Source: Cupriavidus necator
GTDB taxonomy: Bacteria; Pseudomonadota; Gammaproteobacteria; Burkholderiales; Burkholderiaceae
Assembly: GCF_013141915.1 (NCBI RefSeq)
Contig: NZ_SROX01000020.1
Location: 62,001 to 126,000 of the forward strand
DNA: 64,000 bases
Direction: 5' to 3'
The notes under the pieces are model-generated. The model saw only the letters and a list, made by a program, of their open reading frames with translations. It was not told where the DNA came from and searched no databases. The position numbers and the translations under genes were made by a program. Positions 28,923-36,850 of the stretch are shown here, in pieces (position 1 is the stretch's first letter; each line of letters begins with the position of its first letter).

Positions 28923-29651
28923 TCAGCCGGTCGGCTGCCGTCCGCGCAAATACTGGTGCAGCAGCACTTCCATGGTGGTGTGGCGCGAGCCGCTATGCAC
29001 CGGCGTGGGCGGCGAGTAGTTGGTCATGCGCACCACCCAGTCGAGCGGGCCGTCGCCCATGTCGAGCACGTTGATGCAGCCGGCGGTCTGCAGCAGCGAG
29101 CCGAAGAACACGCGCCGCCCGCAGCTGATGGCCTGCGACAGGATGGCGCGGTTGGTGCCGCCATGCAGCACCATCAGCACGGTATCCCAGTCGGGGTCGT
29201 CGCGCAGTCGCGCCAGCGCGGGCAGCACGCGGTCCAGGAAGGCGCCGATGGTCTCGCCGTTGAGAAAGCGCTTGTGCTCGGGCACTTCGCCTTCGAAGGC
29301 GCCGACGAAGGCGTCGCGCAAGTCTTCGCTGGCAATCGCGGACAAGTCGCCACCGCGAATTTCCTGCAGCGCGGGCCAGACCTCGGGAACGATGCCGTCC
29401 ATCTGCGGCAGCTCCGCCAGCACGCGCTCGGCGGTTTCCACCGTGCGCGGCAGGCCGCTGACAATGACACGGTCGAAGCGGACCTGCTCGGCGGCAAAGG
29501 CGCGGCCGGCGGCGGTGGCCTGCATGCGGCCGGTCTCGTTCAGGGGCACCATCTCGGGCAGGCTGGTGCGGCGCCCGGCCTCGTCGAAGTAGGAAACGGC
29601 ACCATGCCGCGTCAGGTAGATGCGGCGACGCGAGGACGGCGGCAATTCCAT
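28923..29651 (-). CDS. Histidine phosphatase family protein
   Basis: Phosphoglycerate-mutase-like phosphatase (242 aa). The catalytic motif is YLTRHGAV with His16, the second catalytic His is in LMVLHGGTNRAIL, and the phosphate-binding Arg lies in VSGLPRTVETAE. The start follows AAGGAG at 6 bases; the open frame upstream is the antisense of the next gene. It sits between the enoyl-CoA hydratase and the kinase gene, so its substrate may be a phosphorylated intermediate of that pathway, though this is inference from context only. Confidence 0.88.
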   Translation of the reverse strand: MELPPSSRRRIYLTRHGAVSYFDEAGRRTSLPEMVPLNETGRMQATAAGRAFAAEQVRFDRVIVSGLPRTVETAERVLAELPQMDGIVPEVWPALQEIRGGDLSAIASEDLRDAFVGAFEGEVPEHKRFLNGETIGAFLDRVLPALARLRDDPDWDTVLMVLHGGTNRAILSQAISCGRRVFFGSLLQTAGCINVLDMGDGPLDWVVRMTNYSPPTPVHSGSRHTTMEVLLHQYLRGRQPTG

Positions 29652-29718
29652 GCGTGTCTCCTTGCTGTGTCGGCATGCCCGTCTGGCGCGGACTGGCCGT
29701 CGTGATGATCCGGGCGGA

Positions 29719-30498
29719 TCAGCGGTACTGCGGCTTGCGCTTCTCCAGGAAGGCGCTGATGCCTTCGCCGCCGTCGGGGTGATGCAACGCGGCGACGAAG
29801 CTGTCGCGCTCGGCCAGCAAATGCTCGGCGCGCGAAGCGGTGGCGGCATGGTTGATCAGCGCCTTGATGCGGCCCACCGCATGCGGCGACTGCCGCGCCA
29901 GACCCGCCGCCAGGCGCAGCGCCTCGTCCAGGGCCTGGCCCGGCTCGGTGACGCGGTTGACCAGCCCGAACTGCGCCAGCCGGCCGGCGTCGACCGGCTT
30001 GCCTTCCATCATCAGCTCGCTGGCCAGCGGCCGCGGCAGCGCACGCGCGATCTCGTACGAGCCGCCGCCGTCGGGCGTCAGGCCCACCGAGACGTAGGCC
30101 ATCACGAACTTCGCATCGCTGGCCGCCACCACGAAGTCGCAGGCCAGCACCACCGAGAAGCCCGCGCCCGCCGCCGCGCCTTCCACCGCCGCGATGATCG
30201 GCTTGGGAAACGCGTGCAGGGACTCGATCCAGCCGTTCAGCAGCGCAATGCTGGCGGCCTGCACCTCGGGCGGCTGGCTGCGGTTGCCCAGCAGCCGGTT
30301 GAGGTTGCCGCCGGCGCAGAAGATGCCGTCCGCGCCGGTGATGATCACCGCGCGCAGCGAGTCATCCGCCGCCGCCTGTTCCAGCGCCTGCTGCGAGGCC
30401 GCGTAGATATCCGGGTGCAGCGCGTTGCGTGCCTCGGGGTTCGAGATGGTCAGTACCAGCGTCGAATCGACGCGGCTGGAAAGCAGCTGTGCGGGCAT
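29719..30498 (-). CDS. Enoyl-CoA hydratase/isomerase family protein
   Basis: Crotonase-fold enzyme (259 aa) acting on acyl-CoA thioesters. It has the NPEARNALHPDIY entry, the oxyanion-hole segment AVIITGADGIFCAGGNLNRL, the second one AAVEGAAAGAGFSVVLACDF and DAKFVMAYVSVGLTPDGG. The ADGIFCAGGNL pattern with Pro-Asp-Gly-Gly suggests a hydratase or isomerase rather than a dehalogenase. It is second in the operon begun by the 3-hydroxyacyl-CoA dehydrogenase. Confidence 0.9.
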   Translation of the reverse strand: MPAQLLSSRVDSTLVLTISNPEARNALHPDIYAASQQALEQAAADDSLRAVIITGADGIFCAGGNLNRLLGNRSQPPEVQAASIALLNGWIESLHAFPKPIIAAVEGAAAGAGFSVVLACDFVVAASDAKFVMAYVSVGLTPDGGGSYEIARALPRPLASELMMEGKPVDAGRLAQFGLVNRVTEPGQALDEALRLAAGLARQSPHAVGRIKALINHAATASRAEHLLAERDSFVAALHHPDGGEGISAFLEKRKPQYR

Positions 30499-30549
30499 GG
30501 GTGTGGCTCGGTGGGGCGTGCTGTGGGGGCGGCCGCGACGGCGGACGGC

Positions 30550-32076
30550 TTACTGCTCTTCGGCCAGCAGCGACAGGCCCAGGCCGGCACGGCGCCACAG
30601 CCACGGGCTCGGGCGGTAGCGCATGTCGCCGGTCAGCGCTTCCATGTTGCGCAGCGTCTCGAGCACCAGTTGCGGGCCGACCGCGTCGCCGAGCGCCAGC
30701 GGGCCCTTGGGGTAGCCCAAGCCGAGGTTCACGGCGAGGTCGATGTCCGCCGGCGTGGCGATGCGCTGCTGCGCGATATCGCTGGCGATGTTGATGATGC
30801 AGCAGAGCACGCGCTGGGCGACAAAGCCGGCCGAGTCGCGGATCACCGTGACCGGCACGCCGTCGCTGGCAAACAGGCCGTGCGCGGCGTCGCGCGCGGC
30901 GGCGCTGGTGGCCGGCGTGGTCATCAGCGTGCGGCGCTTGGTCGCCTCGAACGGCAGCAGCGTGTCGATGGCGACGGTGCGGGCCGGGTCCAGGCCCTGC
31001 TGCAGCGCGCTGGTGGTGGCGTCCAGGCCCAGCGGCGTGACGATGATCAACGCGTCGGCCGAGGGCTGGTTGCCGCCTTCCGGGGTCACGCCCAGCGCGC
31101 CCAGCAGCTTCGTCACCATGGCATGGCCACGCTCGCTGGCGTGGCTGACCCAGACGCTCGACGGGCGCGCGGCCGGCACGGCGGCGGCGGCCGGCACTTG
31201 TTTCTGGCCATCGGCGTAGGCATAGAAGCCGGCGCCAGCCTTGCGGCCGATCAGGCCGCCGACCGCGCGGATCGCGGTGATCGGCGACGGCCGGTAGCGC
31301 GGTTCCTGGTAGAACTGGTTGTAGATCGATTCCATCACCGGATGCGACACGTCCAGCCCGGTCAGGTCCATCAGTTCGAACGGCCCCATGCGGAAGCCGG
31401 CCTGCTCGCGCATGATGTTGTCGATGTCGGCAAACTCGGCCACGCCTTCCTGCGCGGCCTTCAGGCCTTCGATATTCATGCCGCGGCCGGCATGGTTGAC
31501 GATAAAGCCCGGCATGTCCTTGCAGCGCACCGGCGTATGGCCCATGCGGCGCGACAGCGCCATCAGCGCGTCACCCACGGCGGGGTTGCCGGACAGGCCG
31601 TCGATGACTTCAACCACCTTCATCAGCGGTACCGGGTTGAAGAAGTGGTAGCCGGCAATGCGGCCCGGGTGCTTCGCCCCGACGGCAATCGCGGTGATCG
31701 ACAGCGACGAGGTGTTCGAGGCGATGATCGCGTCCGTGCGCAGGACCGCTTCCAGCTTCGCGATCAGGTCGCGCTTGACCTCCAGCTTCTCGACGATGGC
31801 TTCGAGCACCATGTCGCAGCCGGACAGGTCTTCGAGCGCGCCGCAGGGTTTGACGCGGGCCAGCGTGGCCTCGGCGTCGGCGGCGCTGATCTTGCCCTTG
31901 TCGGCCAACTTGGCCAGCGTGTCTTGCAGGTACTTGCGCGCGGCTTCCACCGCCTGCGGGTTGGCGTCGTACAGGTTGACGGTCAGGCCGGCCTGCGCGG
32001 CGATCTGTGCGATGCCCCGGCCCATGGCGCCGGTGCCGACGATACCCAGCGTATCGATGGTGAAAGTGCTCATCAT
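30550..32076 (-). CDS. 3-hydroxyacyl-CoA dehydrogenase, PaaH-like
   Basis: NAD-dependent dehydrogenase (508 aa). The N-terminal Rossmann fold LGIVGTGAMGRGIAQIAAQA and catalytic HxxG-type GYHFFNPVPLMKVVEVIDG are clear. After the first helical domain (RCKDMPGFIVNHAGRGMN) comes a linker and a second helical domain (DSAGFVAQRVLCCIINIA). This two-domain architecture and length match PaaH/PaaC enzymes, which act on aromatic-derived and ordinary 3-hydroxyacyl-CoA. ATGs at 32076 and 32073 are both possible; GGGACG precedes the first. It heads the operon. Confidence 0.92.
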   Translation of the reverse strand: MMSTFTIDTLGIVGTGAMGRGIAQIAAQAGLTVNLYDANPQAVEAARKYLQDTLAKLADKGKISAADAEATLARVKPCGALEDLSGCDMVLEAIVEKLEVKRDLIAKLEAVLRTDAIIASNTSSLSITAIAVGAKHPGRIAGYHFFNPVPLMKVVEVIDGLSGNPAVGDALMALSRRMGHTPVRCKDMPGFIVNHAGRGMNIEGLKAAQEGVAEFADIDNIMREQAGFRMGPFELMDLTGLDVSHPVMESIYNQFYQEPRYRPSPITAIRAVGGLIGRKAGAGFYAYADGQKQVPAAAAVPAARPSSVWVSHASERGHAMVTKLLGALGVTPEGGNQPSADALIIVTPLGLDATTSALQQGLDPARTVAIDTLLPFEATKRRTLMTTPATSAAARDAAHGLFASDGVPVTVIRDSAGFVAQRVLCCIINIASDIAQQRIATPADIDLAVNLGLGYPKGPLALGDAVGPQLVLETLRNMEALTGDMRYRPSPWLWRRAGLGLSLLAEEQ

Positions 32077-32098
32077 TCGTCCCAAAAGTTGTGGTTAA

Positions 32099-32117
32099 AT
32101 TAGCACGATCGTACGTT
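32099..32117. promoter_or_regulatory. Possible TetR-type operator before the 3-hydroxyacyl-CoA dehydrogenase operon
   Basis: A core palindrome ACGATCGT (32105-32112) overlaps a second, CGTACG-like half, within ATTAGCACGATCGTACGTT. It lies about 25-40 bases upstream of the operon start in an AT-rich stretch. Fatty-acid and acyl-CoA operons of this group are often held by TetR-family repressors at such palindromes. No regulator gene is adjacent. Confidence 0.35.
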
Positions 32118-32260
32118 TTTTGCACCTTCCGCGACAGATGGACAGGGCAGGCCGCGTGCGCTGATCGGCCAGCCGGTACACTGCAGGCCCCGGATGGTCC
32201 ACAATCACCCGATCCACGCCGTGCGATGCGTGGACCTTTCCTATAACGGAGACAGACGAC

Positions 32261-32902
32261 ATGCTGAAGCTCTGCGGTTTCGCCGCCAGCAACTACTACA
32301 ACAAAGTGAAGCTGGCGCTGCTGGAAAAGGACGTGCCGTTCGAAGAAGTGCTGGCCTGGCTCGGCGAGACCGACCCCGCGGCCACGCCCGCGGGCAAGGT
32401 GCCCTACATCATCACCGAATCCGGCCCGCTATGCGAGTCCGAGGCGATCGCCGAATATGTCGAGGCGGCGTATCCGCAGAAGCCGCTGCTGCCGGCCGAC
32501 CCGTTCCAGGCCGCCAAGGTGCGCGAGCTCATCGTCTTCATGGAGCTGTACCTGGAGCTGACCGCGCGCGAACTGTACCCGGAGGCCTTCTTCGGCGGCA
32601 AGGTCAGCGACGGCGTCAAGGAGCGCCAGCACAAGCTGCTGAGCCGCTATATCCCCGCCTTCGCCAGGCTGGCGAAGTTCTCGCCGTATATCGCCGGCGA
32701 CAGCTTCACGCTGGCCGATTGCGCCGCCGCGGCGCACTTGCAGCTGGTGTCGTCGTGCACCAAGATCATCTACGGCACCGACATGCTGGCGGACCTGCCG
32801 GTCAAGGACTACCTGAAGACGCTGTCGGCGCGCGAATCGGTGCAGAAGGTCAACGCCGACCGCAAGGCCAATCTCGAGCTGATGATGAACCGCAACAAGT
32901 AA
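32261..32902 (+). CDS. Glutathione S-transferase family protein
   Basis: Cytoplasmic GST-fold protein (213 aa). N-terminal thioredoxin-like domain: MLKLCGFAASNYYNKVKLAL, cis-Pro site AGKVPYIITE and glutathione-binding CESEAIAEYVEA. C-terminal helical domain ends with YIAGDSFTLADCAAAAHLQL, carrying the conserved N-capping Asp. The SNYYNKV sequence provides a Ser/Asn/Tyr active-site region. Substrate unknown. It is divergent from the acyl-CoA operon and convergent with an aminotransferase. Confidence 0.88.
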   Translation: MLKLCGFAASNYYNKVKLALLEKDVPFEEVLAWLGETDPAATPAGKVPYIITESGPLCESEAIAEYVEAAYPQKPLLPADPFQAAKVRELIVFMELYLELTARELYPEAFFGGKVSDGVKERQHKLLSRYIPAFARLAKFSPYIAGDSFTLADCAAAAHLQLVSSCTKIIYGTDMLADLPVKDYLKTLSARESVQKVNADRKANLELMMNRNK

Positions 32903-32922
32903 GGCACGTCGGCCACCAAGGC

Positions 32923-32953
32923 AAAACGCCCGCGATGGCATCGCGGGCGTTTT
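32923..32953. terminator. Bidirectional terminator between GST and aminotransferase
   Basis: A 14-bp perfect stem, AAAACGCCCGCGAT and ATCGCGGGCGTTTT, with GGC loop. Flanking A and T runs let it end transcription of both convergent genes. Confidence 0.9.
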
Positions 32954-32975
32954 CATTTGCGGCGCGGGCGGGCGC

Positions 32976-34148
32976 CTACAGCTTGCCCAGCCGCTCGAGC
33001 GCCAAGGCCAGCGTTTCATCCTTCTTGGCAAAGCAGAAACGCACCACGCCCGATTCGCGCGGCTGCGTGTAGAAGGCCGAGACCGGGATCGCGGCCACGC
33101 CGATCTCGCGCGTCAGCCACATGGCGAAGTCGGCCTCGCTCAGGTCCGAGATGGCGGAATAATCGACGCACTGGAAATAGGTGCCGTCCGACGGCAGCAG
33201 CTTGAAGCGGCTGTTGGCCAGACCGGCGCGGAACAGGTCGCGCTTGGCCTGGTAGAACGCCGGCAGCTGGAGGTAGGGCGCGGGATCGGCCAGGTATTCG
33301 GCCAGCCCGTGCTGCACCGGCATGTTCACCGTGAACACGTTGAACTGGTGCACCTTGCGGAACTCGGCCATCAGCGCGGCCGGCGCGGCGACGTAGCCGA
33401 CCTTCCAGCCAGTGACGTGGTAGGTCTTGCCGAAGCTCGAGATCACAAAGCTGCGGCGCGCCAGCTCCGGATGGCGCGACACCGAGGCATGCGGCTGGCC
33501 GTCGTAGACCATGTGCTCGTAGACCTCGTCCGACAGCAGCAGGATGTCGGTGCCGGCCAAAATCTGCGCCAGCCGCTCCATGTCGGCCGCGCGCCAGATC
33601 GTGCCGGTGGGGTTGTGCGGCGTGTTGACGAGGATCATGCGCGTGCGCGGCGTGATCGCGGCGGCGAGCTTGTCGAAGGGCACGCGGAACGCCGGCGCTT
33701 CCAGCGTGACCGGCACGGCGGTGGCGCCGGCCAGTTCGATTGCGGGCAGGTAGCTGTCGTAGCACGGCTCCAGCACGATCACCTCGTCGCCGGGATGCAC
33801 GGCGCACAGGATCGCGGTCAGGATGCCCTGGGTGGCGCCCGCGGTGACGGTGATTTCGCTGTCCCAGCTGTACTGGTGGCCATACAGGCTGGCGATCTTG
33901 GTGGCTATGGCCTGGCGCAGGCGCGGCACGCCCGCCATCGGCGGGTACTGGTTGTGGCCCGCACGCATGGCGCCGGTCACGGCATCGATGATGCGCGGAT
34001 CGCAGTCGAAGTCCGGGAATCCCTGGCCCAGGTTGACCGCGTTCTTCTCGGCGGCGAGCGCCGACATCACGGTGAAGATGGTGGTGCCGACGCCGGGCAG
34101 GCGCGATGGCGGCGGCGTCAGGGGGGCGAGCGTGGTGTCTGCGGACAT
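32976..34148 (-). CDS. PLP-dependent aminotransferase, YbdL/methionine type
   Basis: Fold-type I class I/II aminotransferase (390 aa). Landmarks: NLGQGFPDFDCDP near the N terminus, TAGATQGILTAILCAV (PLP phosphate binding), NTPHNPTGTIWRAAD, LLLSDEVYEHMVYDG, and the Schiff-base lysine in SSFGKTYHVTGWKVGY. The GQGFPDF opening and FGKTYHVTGWK are typical of the YbdL/kynurenine-oxoglutarate group, which prefers methionine and aromatic amino acids. Probably monocistronic. Confidence 0.9.
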   Translation of the reverse strand: MSADTTLAPLTPPPSRLPGVGTTIFTVMSALAAEKNAVNLGQGFPDFDCDPRIIDAVTGAMRAGHNQYPPMAGVPRLRQAIATKIASLYGHQYSWDSEITVTAGATQGILTAILCAVHPGDEVIVLEPCYDSYLPAIELAGATAVPVTLEAPAFRVPFDKLAAAITPRTRMILVNTPHNPTGTIWRAADMERLAQILAGTDILLLSDEVYEHMVYDGQPHASVSRHPELARRSFVISSFGKTYHVTGWKVGYVAAPAALMAEFRKVHQFNVFTVNMPVQHGLAEYLADPAPYLQLPAFYQAKRDLFRAGLANSRFKLLPSDGTYFQCVDYSAISDLSEADFAMWLTREIGVAAIPVSAFYTQPRESGVVRFCFAKKDETLALALERLGKL

Positions 34149-34219
34149 AGGGCGCGAGTCGAAGCGATGGGAACGGTAGCGGTCAGGCGTGCGGCATGGC
34201 GGCGCCGCGAGCCGCCATT

Positions 34220-34759
34220 CTAAAGCGGATCGGCGGCGGCGGCCGGACCCAGCGTGGCCAGCCAGGCGCCGAATGCCGGCGGCGTCATCACTTCCACGCC
34301 GCTGCTGCGGCGCAGCCGGGTGCGCAGCTTGAGCACGGCCTTGTCCTTCGATACCAGGCAGGCGGCGCCGCCAAAATGGGCCAGTTCGATGAACTTCTGG
34401 TCGTCGGTGTCCTTGCAGCGCGGCAGGCGGATCGCGTCGCAGTCGGCCTGCGGTGGCGCCGCTTGCACGCTGGCGAGCCGGTCGACGGTGGCCAGCGCCG
34501 CGCCGATATCGACGTCAAAGCGCGCAAATTGCGGATAGGCCAGCACCCGGCGCAGTTCCTCGCGGCAGTCGGCGCGGATCACCGGGGCGATGGTGCCGGC
34601 TTCCAGCGCGGCGCGGATCGGCTCGACGTGCGGATCGCGGAACACGAGCAGATCGACCCAGATGTTAGAGTCCAGCACCACGCGCGGCGCGGATGTGATG
34701 CCGGCGGGGCGGTCGGGCGTGCCGGCGGGCGGGGTGGTTGCGGTGGGGTCGAGGCGCAT
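34220..34759 (-). CDS. PIN-domain protein, putative toxin of the COG1569 type
   Basis: PIN-fold ribonuclease-like protein (179 aa). Acidic metal-binding residues are D30 in [11 protein letters not shown]67/E68 in [11 protein letters not shown]117 and D119/D120 in CKDTDDQKF and the Asp of LVSKDKAVL. This is the putative toxin-antitoxin PIN family, but no small antitoxin gene lies on either side, so it is an orphan toxin or a housekeeping RNase. The N-terminal 25 residues are Pro/Thr-rich and may start at a later codon. It is divergent from yaaA. Confidence 0.82.
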   Translation of the reverse strand: MRLDPTATTPPAGTPDRPAGITSAPRVVLDSNIWVDLLVFRDPHVEPIRAALEAGTIAPVIRADCREELRRVLAYPQFARFDVDIGAALATVDRLASVQAAPPQADCDAIRLPRCKDTDDQKFIELAHFGGAACLVSKDKAVLKLRTRLRRSSGVEVMTPPAFGAWLATLGPAAAADPL

Positions 34760-34763
34760 TCGC

Positions 34764-34769
34764 TACAAT
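34764..34769 (+). promoter_or_regulatory. Candidate -10 box for yaaA
   Basis: TACAAT lies 40 bases before yaaA, in the 49-base divergent gap. No good -35 is at 16-18 bases; TTGCGG at 34738 is 20 bases away. Weak promoter call. Confidence 0.35.
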
Positions 34770-34808
34770 CTGGGCTTGTTTGTCCTTGGCTACTGCCGCG
34801 ATTTTGCC

Positions 34809-35594
34809 ATGCTCATCGTTTTGTCTCCCGCCAAGTCGCTGGACTACGAGACTCCCGCCCGCATCAAGACCCATACGCTGCCGCGCTTCATCGACCGTTC
34901 CGCCGCGCTGATCGAGCGCCTGCGCCGGCTGGCGCCGCAGGACGTGGGCGCGCTGATGGACATCTCCGACAAGCTCGCGGTGCTTAACGTGACGCGCTAC
35001 GCCGACTGGTCGCCCACGTTCACCGCCGCCAACAGCAAGCAGGCGGCGCTGGCCTTCAACGGCGATGTCTACGACGGCCTGGACGCGAAGTCGCTGTCGG
35101 CCGAAGACCTGGGCTTTGCCCAGAAGCACCTGCGCATCCTGTCCGGCCTGTACGGCGTGCTGCGGCCGCTGGACTGGATGCAGCCATACCGGCTGGAAAT
35201 GGGCACGCGCCTGGACAACGCCGCCGGCAAGGACCTGTACGCCTTCTGGGGCGACGACGTCACGCAACTGCTCAACGCCGACATGACCGCGCTCAGGCAG
35301 GAGGGCGCACCGGTGCTGGTCAACCTGGCCTCGGAAGAGTATTTCAAGGTGGTGCGGCCCAAGGTGCTGCAGGCGCGCATCATCACGCCGGTGTTCGAGG
35401 ACTGGAAGGGCGGCCGCTACAAGATCATTTCGTTCCATGCCAAGCGCGCGCGCGGCACCATGGCGCGCTACGCGGTGACGCACCGCGTGACCGAGCCCGA
35501 CAAGCTCAAGCGCTTCGCCGAAGACGGCTACGCCTTCGACAAGGCGGCCTCGGACGCGACCCGCTGGGTGTTCCGCCGCCGCCTGGAAGACTGA
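34809..35594 (+). CDS. yaaA: Peroxide stress protein YaaA
   Basis: UPF0246/DUF328 protein (261 aa). It begins [20 protein letters not shown], with [28 protein letters not shown] and the late [16 protein letters not shown], all family signatures. In E. coli YaaA lowers free iron and oxidative damage under peroxide and binds DNA. The open frame upstream overlaps the divergent PIN gene and is not coding. The M14 carboxypeptidase follows after 38 bases and may be cotranscribed. Confidence 0.94.
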   Translation: MLIVLSPAKSLDYETPARIKTHTLPRFIDRSAALIERLRRLAPQDVGALMDISDKLAVLNVTRYADWSPTFTAANSKQAALAFNGDVYDGLDAKSLSAEDLGFAQKHLRILSGLYGVLRPLDWMQPYRLEMGTRLDNAAGKDLYAFWGDDVTQLLNADMTALRQEGAPVLVNLASEEYFKVVRPKVLQARIITPVFEDWKGGRYKIISFHAKRARGTMARYAVTHRVTEPDKLKRFAEDGYAFDKAASDATRWVFRRRLED

Positions 35595-35632
35595 GAACGC
35601 GTCCCGAAACCATCGCCACGAGCCCGCCAGCC

Positions 35633-36766
35633 ATGCTGCATATCTCTTCGCATTTCGATTCCGGTGCCATCGAAGTCGAGGCGCTCGACCGCGCCGACGA
35701 CATCCGCCTGCGCATCCGTGCCGATTCGCACGCCGACTTCCGCCAGTGGTTCCATTTCCGCTTGCAGGGCGCGGCCGGGCAGGCGTGCCGCATGCATTTC
35801 CTGAATGCGGGCGATTGCACCTATCCGGACGGCTGGCGTGACTACCGCGCGGTTGCGTCCTACGACCGCGCCAACTGGTTTCGCGTGCCGACGCGTTTCG
35901 ACGGGCAGGTGATGACCGTTGAGGTCACGCCCGAGCACGACAGCATCTGGTTCGCGTATTTCGAGCCGTATCCGGACGAGCGCCACCTGTCGTTGCTGGC
36001 GAGCTGCCAGCGCTCGCCGCTGGCGCGGCTGTCGCACCTGGGCAGCACCGTCGACGGGCGCGACATGACGCGCGTCACCATCGGCCAGCCTGGCCCGGGC
36101 AAGTCGACCATCTGGATGATCGCGCGCCAGCATCCGGGCGAGAGCATGGCCGAGTGGTTTGTCGAGGGCGTGCTGCAGCGGCTGACCGGCACCGGCATCT
36201 GGGCCGGCGACCCGGTCGCGCGCAAGCTGCTCGAGCGCGCGGTGTTCCATATCGTGCCGAACATGAACCCGGACGGCTCGGTGCGCGGCAACCTGCGCAC
36301 CAACGCCGCCGGCGCCAACCTGAACCGCGAGTGGATGGCGCCGAGCCCCGATACCAGCCCCGAGGTCTACCACGTGCGCCGCGCCATCGAGGCCAGCGGC
36401 TGCGACATGTTCTTCGATATCCATGGCGACGAGGGCCTGCCCTACAACTTCGTCGCCGGCAGCGAGATGCTGCCGGGCTTCACCGAGGCACGCCGGCGCC
36501 AGCAGCAGCGCTTTATCGAGGCCTTCAAGCGGGCCTCGCCGGACTTCCAGGACGTGCATGGCTATGCCGCCAGCAAGTACAACGCCGACGCGCTCAAGCT
36601 GGCGTCCAAGTACATCGGCCATACCTTTGGCTGCCTGGCGCTGACGTTGGAGATGCCGTTCAAGGACAACGCCGACCTGCCGGATCCGGCGGTCGGCTGG
36701 AACGGCGCGCGCAGCGCGCTGCTGGGGACGGCGATGCTGCAGGCGATGCTGGATTATCTGGGCTGA
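35633..36766 (+). CDS. M14 cytosolic-type zinc carboxypeptidase
   Basis: Zinc carboxypeptidase (377 aa) of the M14 cytosolic (CCP/AGBL-like) group. An N-terminal beta-sandwich of about 120 residues precedes the catalytic domain, as in animal cytosolic carboxypeptidases. Zinc ligands are H167 and E170 in RQHPGESMAEW and H264 in FDIHGDEGLPY; the catalytic Glu lies in LTLEMPFKDN. NREWMAPSPDTSPEV and NPDGSVRGNLRTNAAG are further family blocks. No signal peptide. Related proteins occur widely in Burkholderiales; the physiological substrate is unknown. Confidence 0.9.
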   Translation: MLHISSHFDSGAIEVEALDRADDIRLRIRADSHADFRQWFHFRLQGAAGQACRMHFLNAGDCTYPDGWRDYRAVASYDRANWFRVPTRFDGQVMTVEVTPEHDSIWFAYFEPYPDERHLSLLASCQRSPLARLSHLGSTVDGRDMTRVTIGQPGPGKSTIWMIARQHPGESMAEWFVEGVLQRLTGTGIWAGDPVARKLLERAVFHIVPNMNPDGSVRGNLRTNAAGANLNREWMAPSPDTSPEVYHVRRAIEASGCDMFFDIHGDEGLPYNFVAGSEMLPGFTEARRRQQQRFIEAFKRASPDFQDVHGYAASKYNADALKLASKYIGHTFGCLALTLEMPFKDNADLPDPAVGWNGARSALLGTAMLQAMLDYLG

Positions 36767-36783
36767 GGCATCGGCATCCGGAC

Positions 36784-36825
36784 GGTTGTCTCCCCTCTTC
36801 CGCAAGCGGGAGAGGGAAGACAACC
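36784..36825. repeat. Dispersed palindrome, copy 3 (convergent gene junction)
   Basis: Long imperfect inverted repeat: GGTTGTC-TCCCCTCTTCCGC, AA, GCGGGAGAGGG-AAGACAACC. It shares the core with the other copies but has extended GGTTGTC/GACAACC flanks. It sits between the convergent carboxypeptidase and lipoprotein genes, where it may act as a terminator-like hairpin. Confidence 0.78.
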
Positions 36826-36850
36826 AACGCCCGCATGGGCGTCCCCAGGC

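Noticed and set aside
29620-32103. 827-codon open frame on the + strand opposite the acyl-CoA operon
   Set aside because: Arg/Ala/Gly/His-rich shadow of the enoyl-CoA hydratase and 3-hydroxyacyl-CoA dehydrogenase, both well supported.
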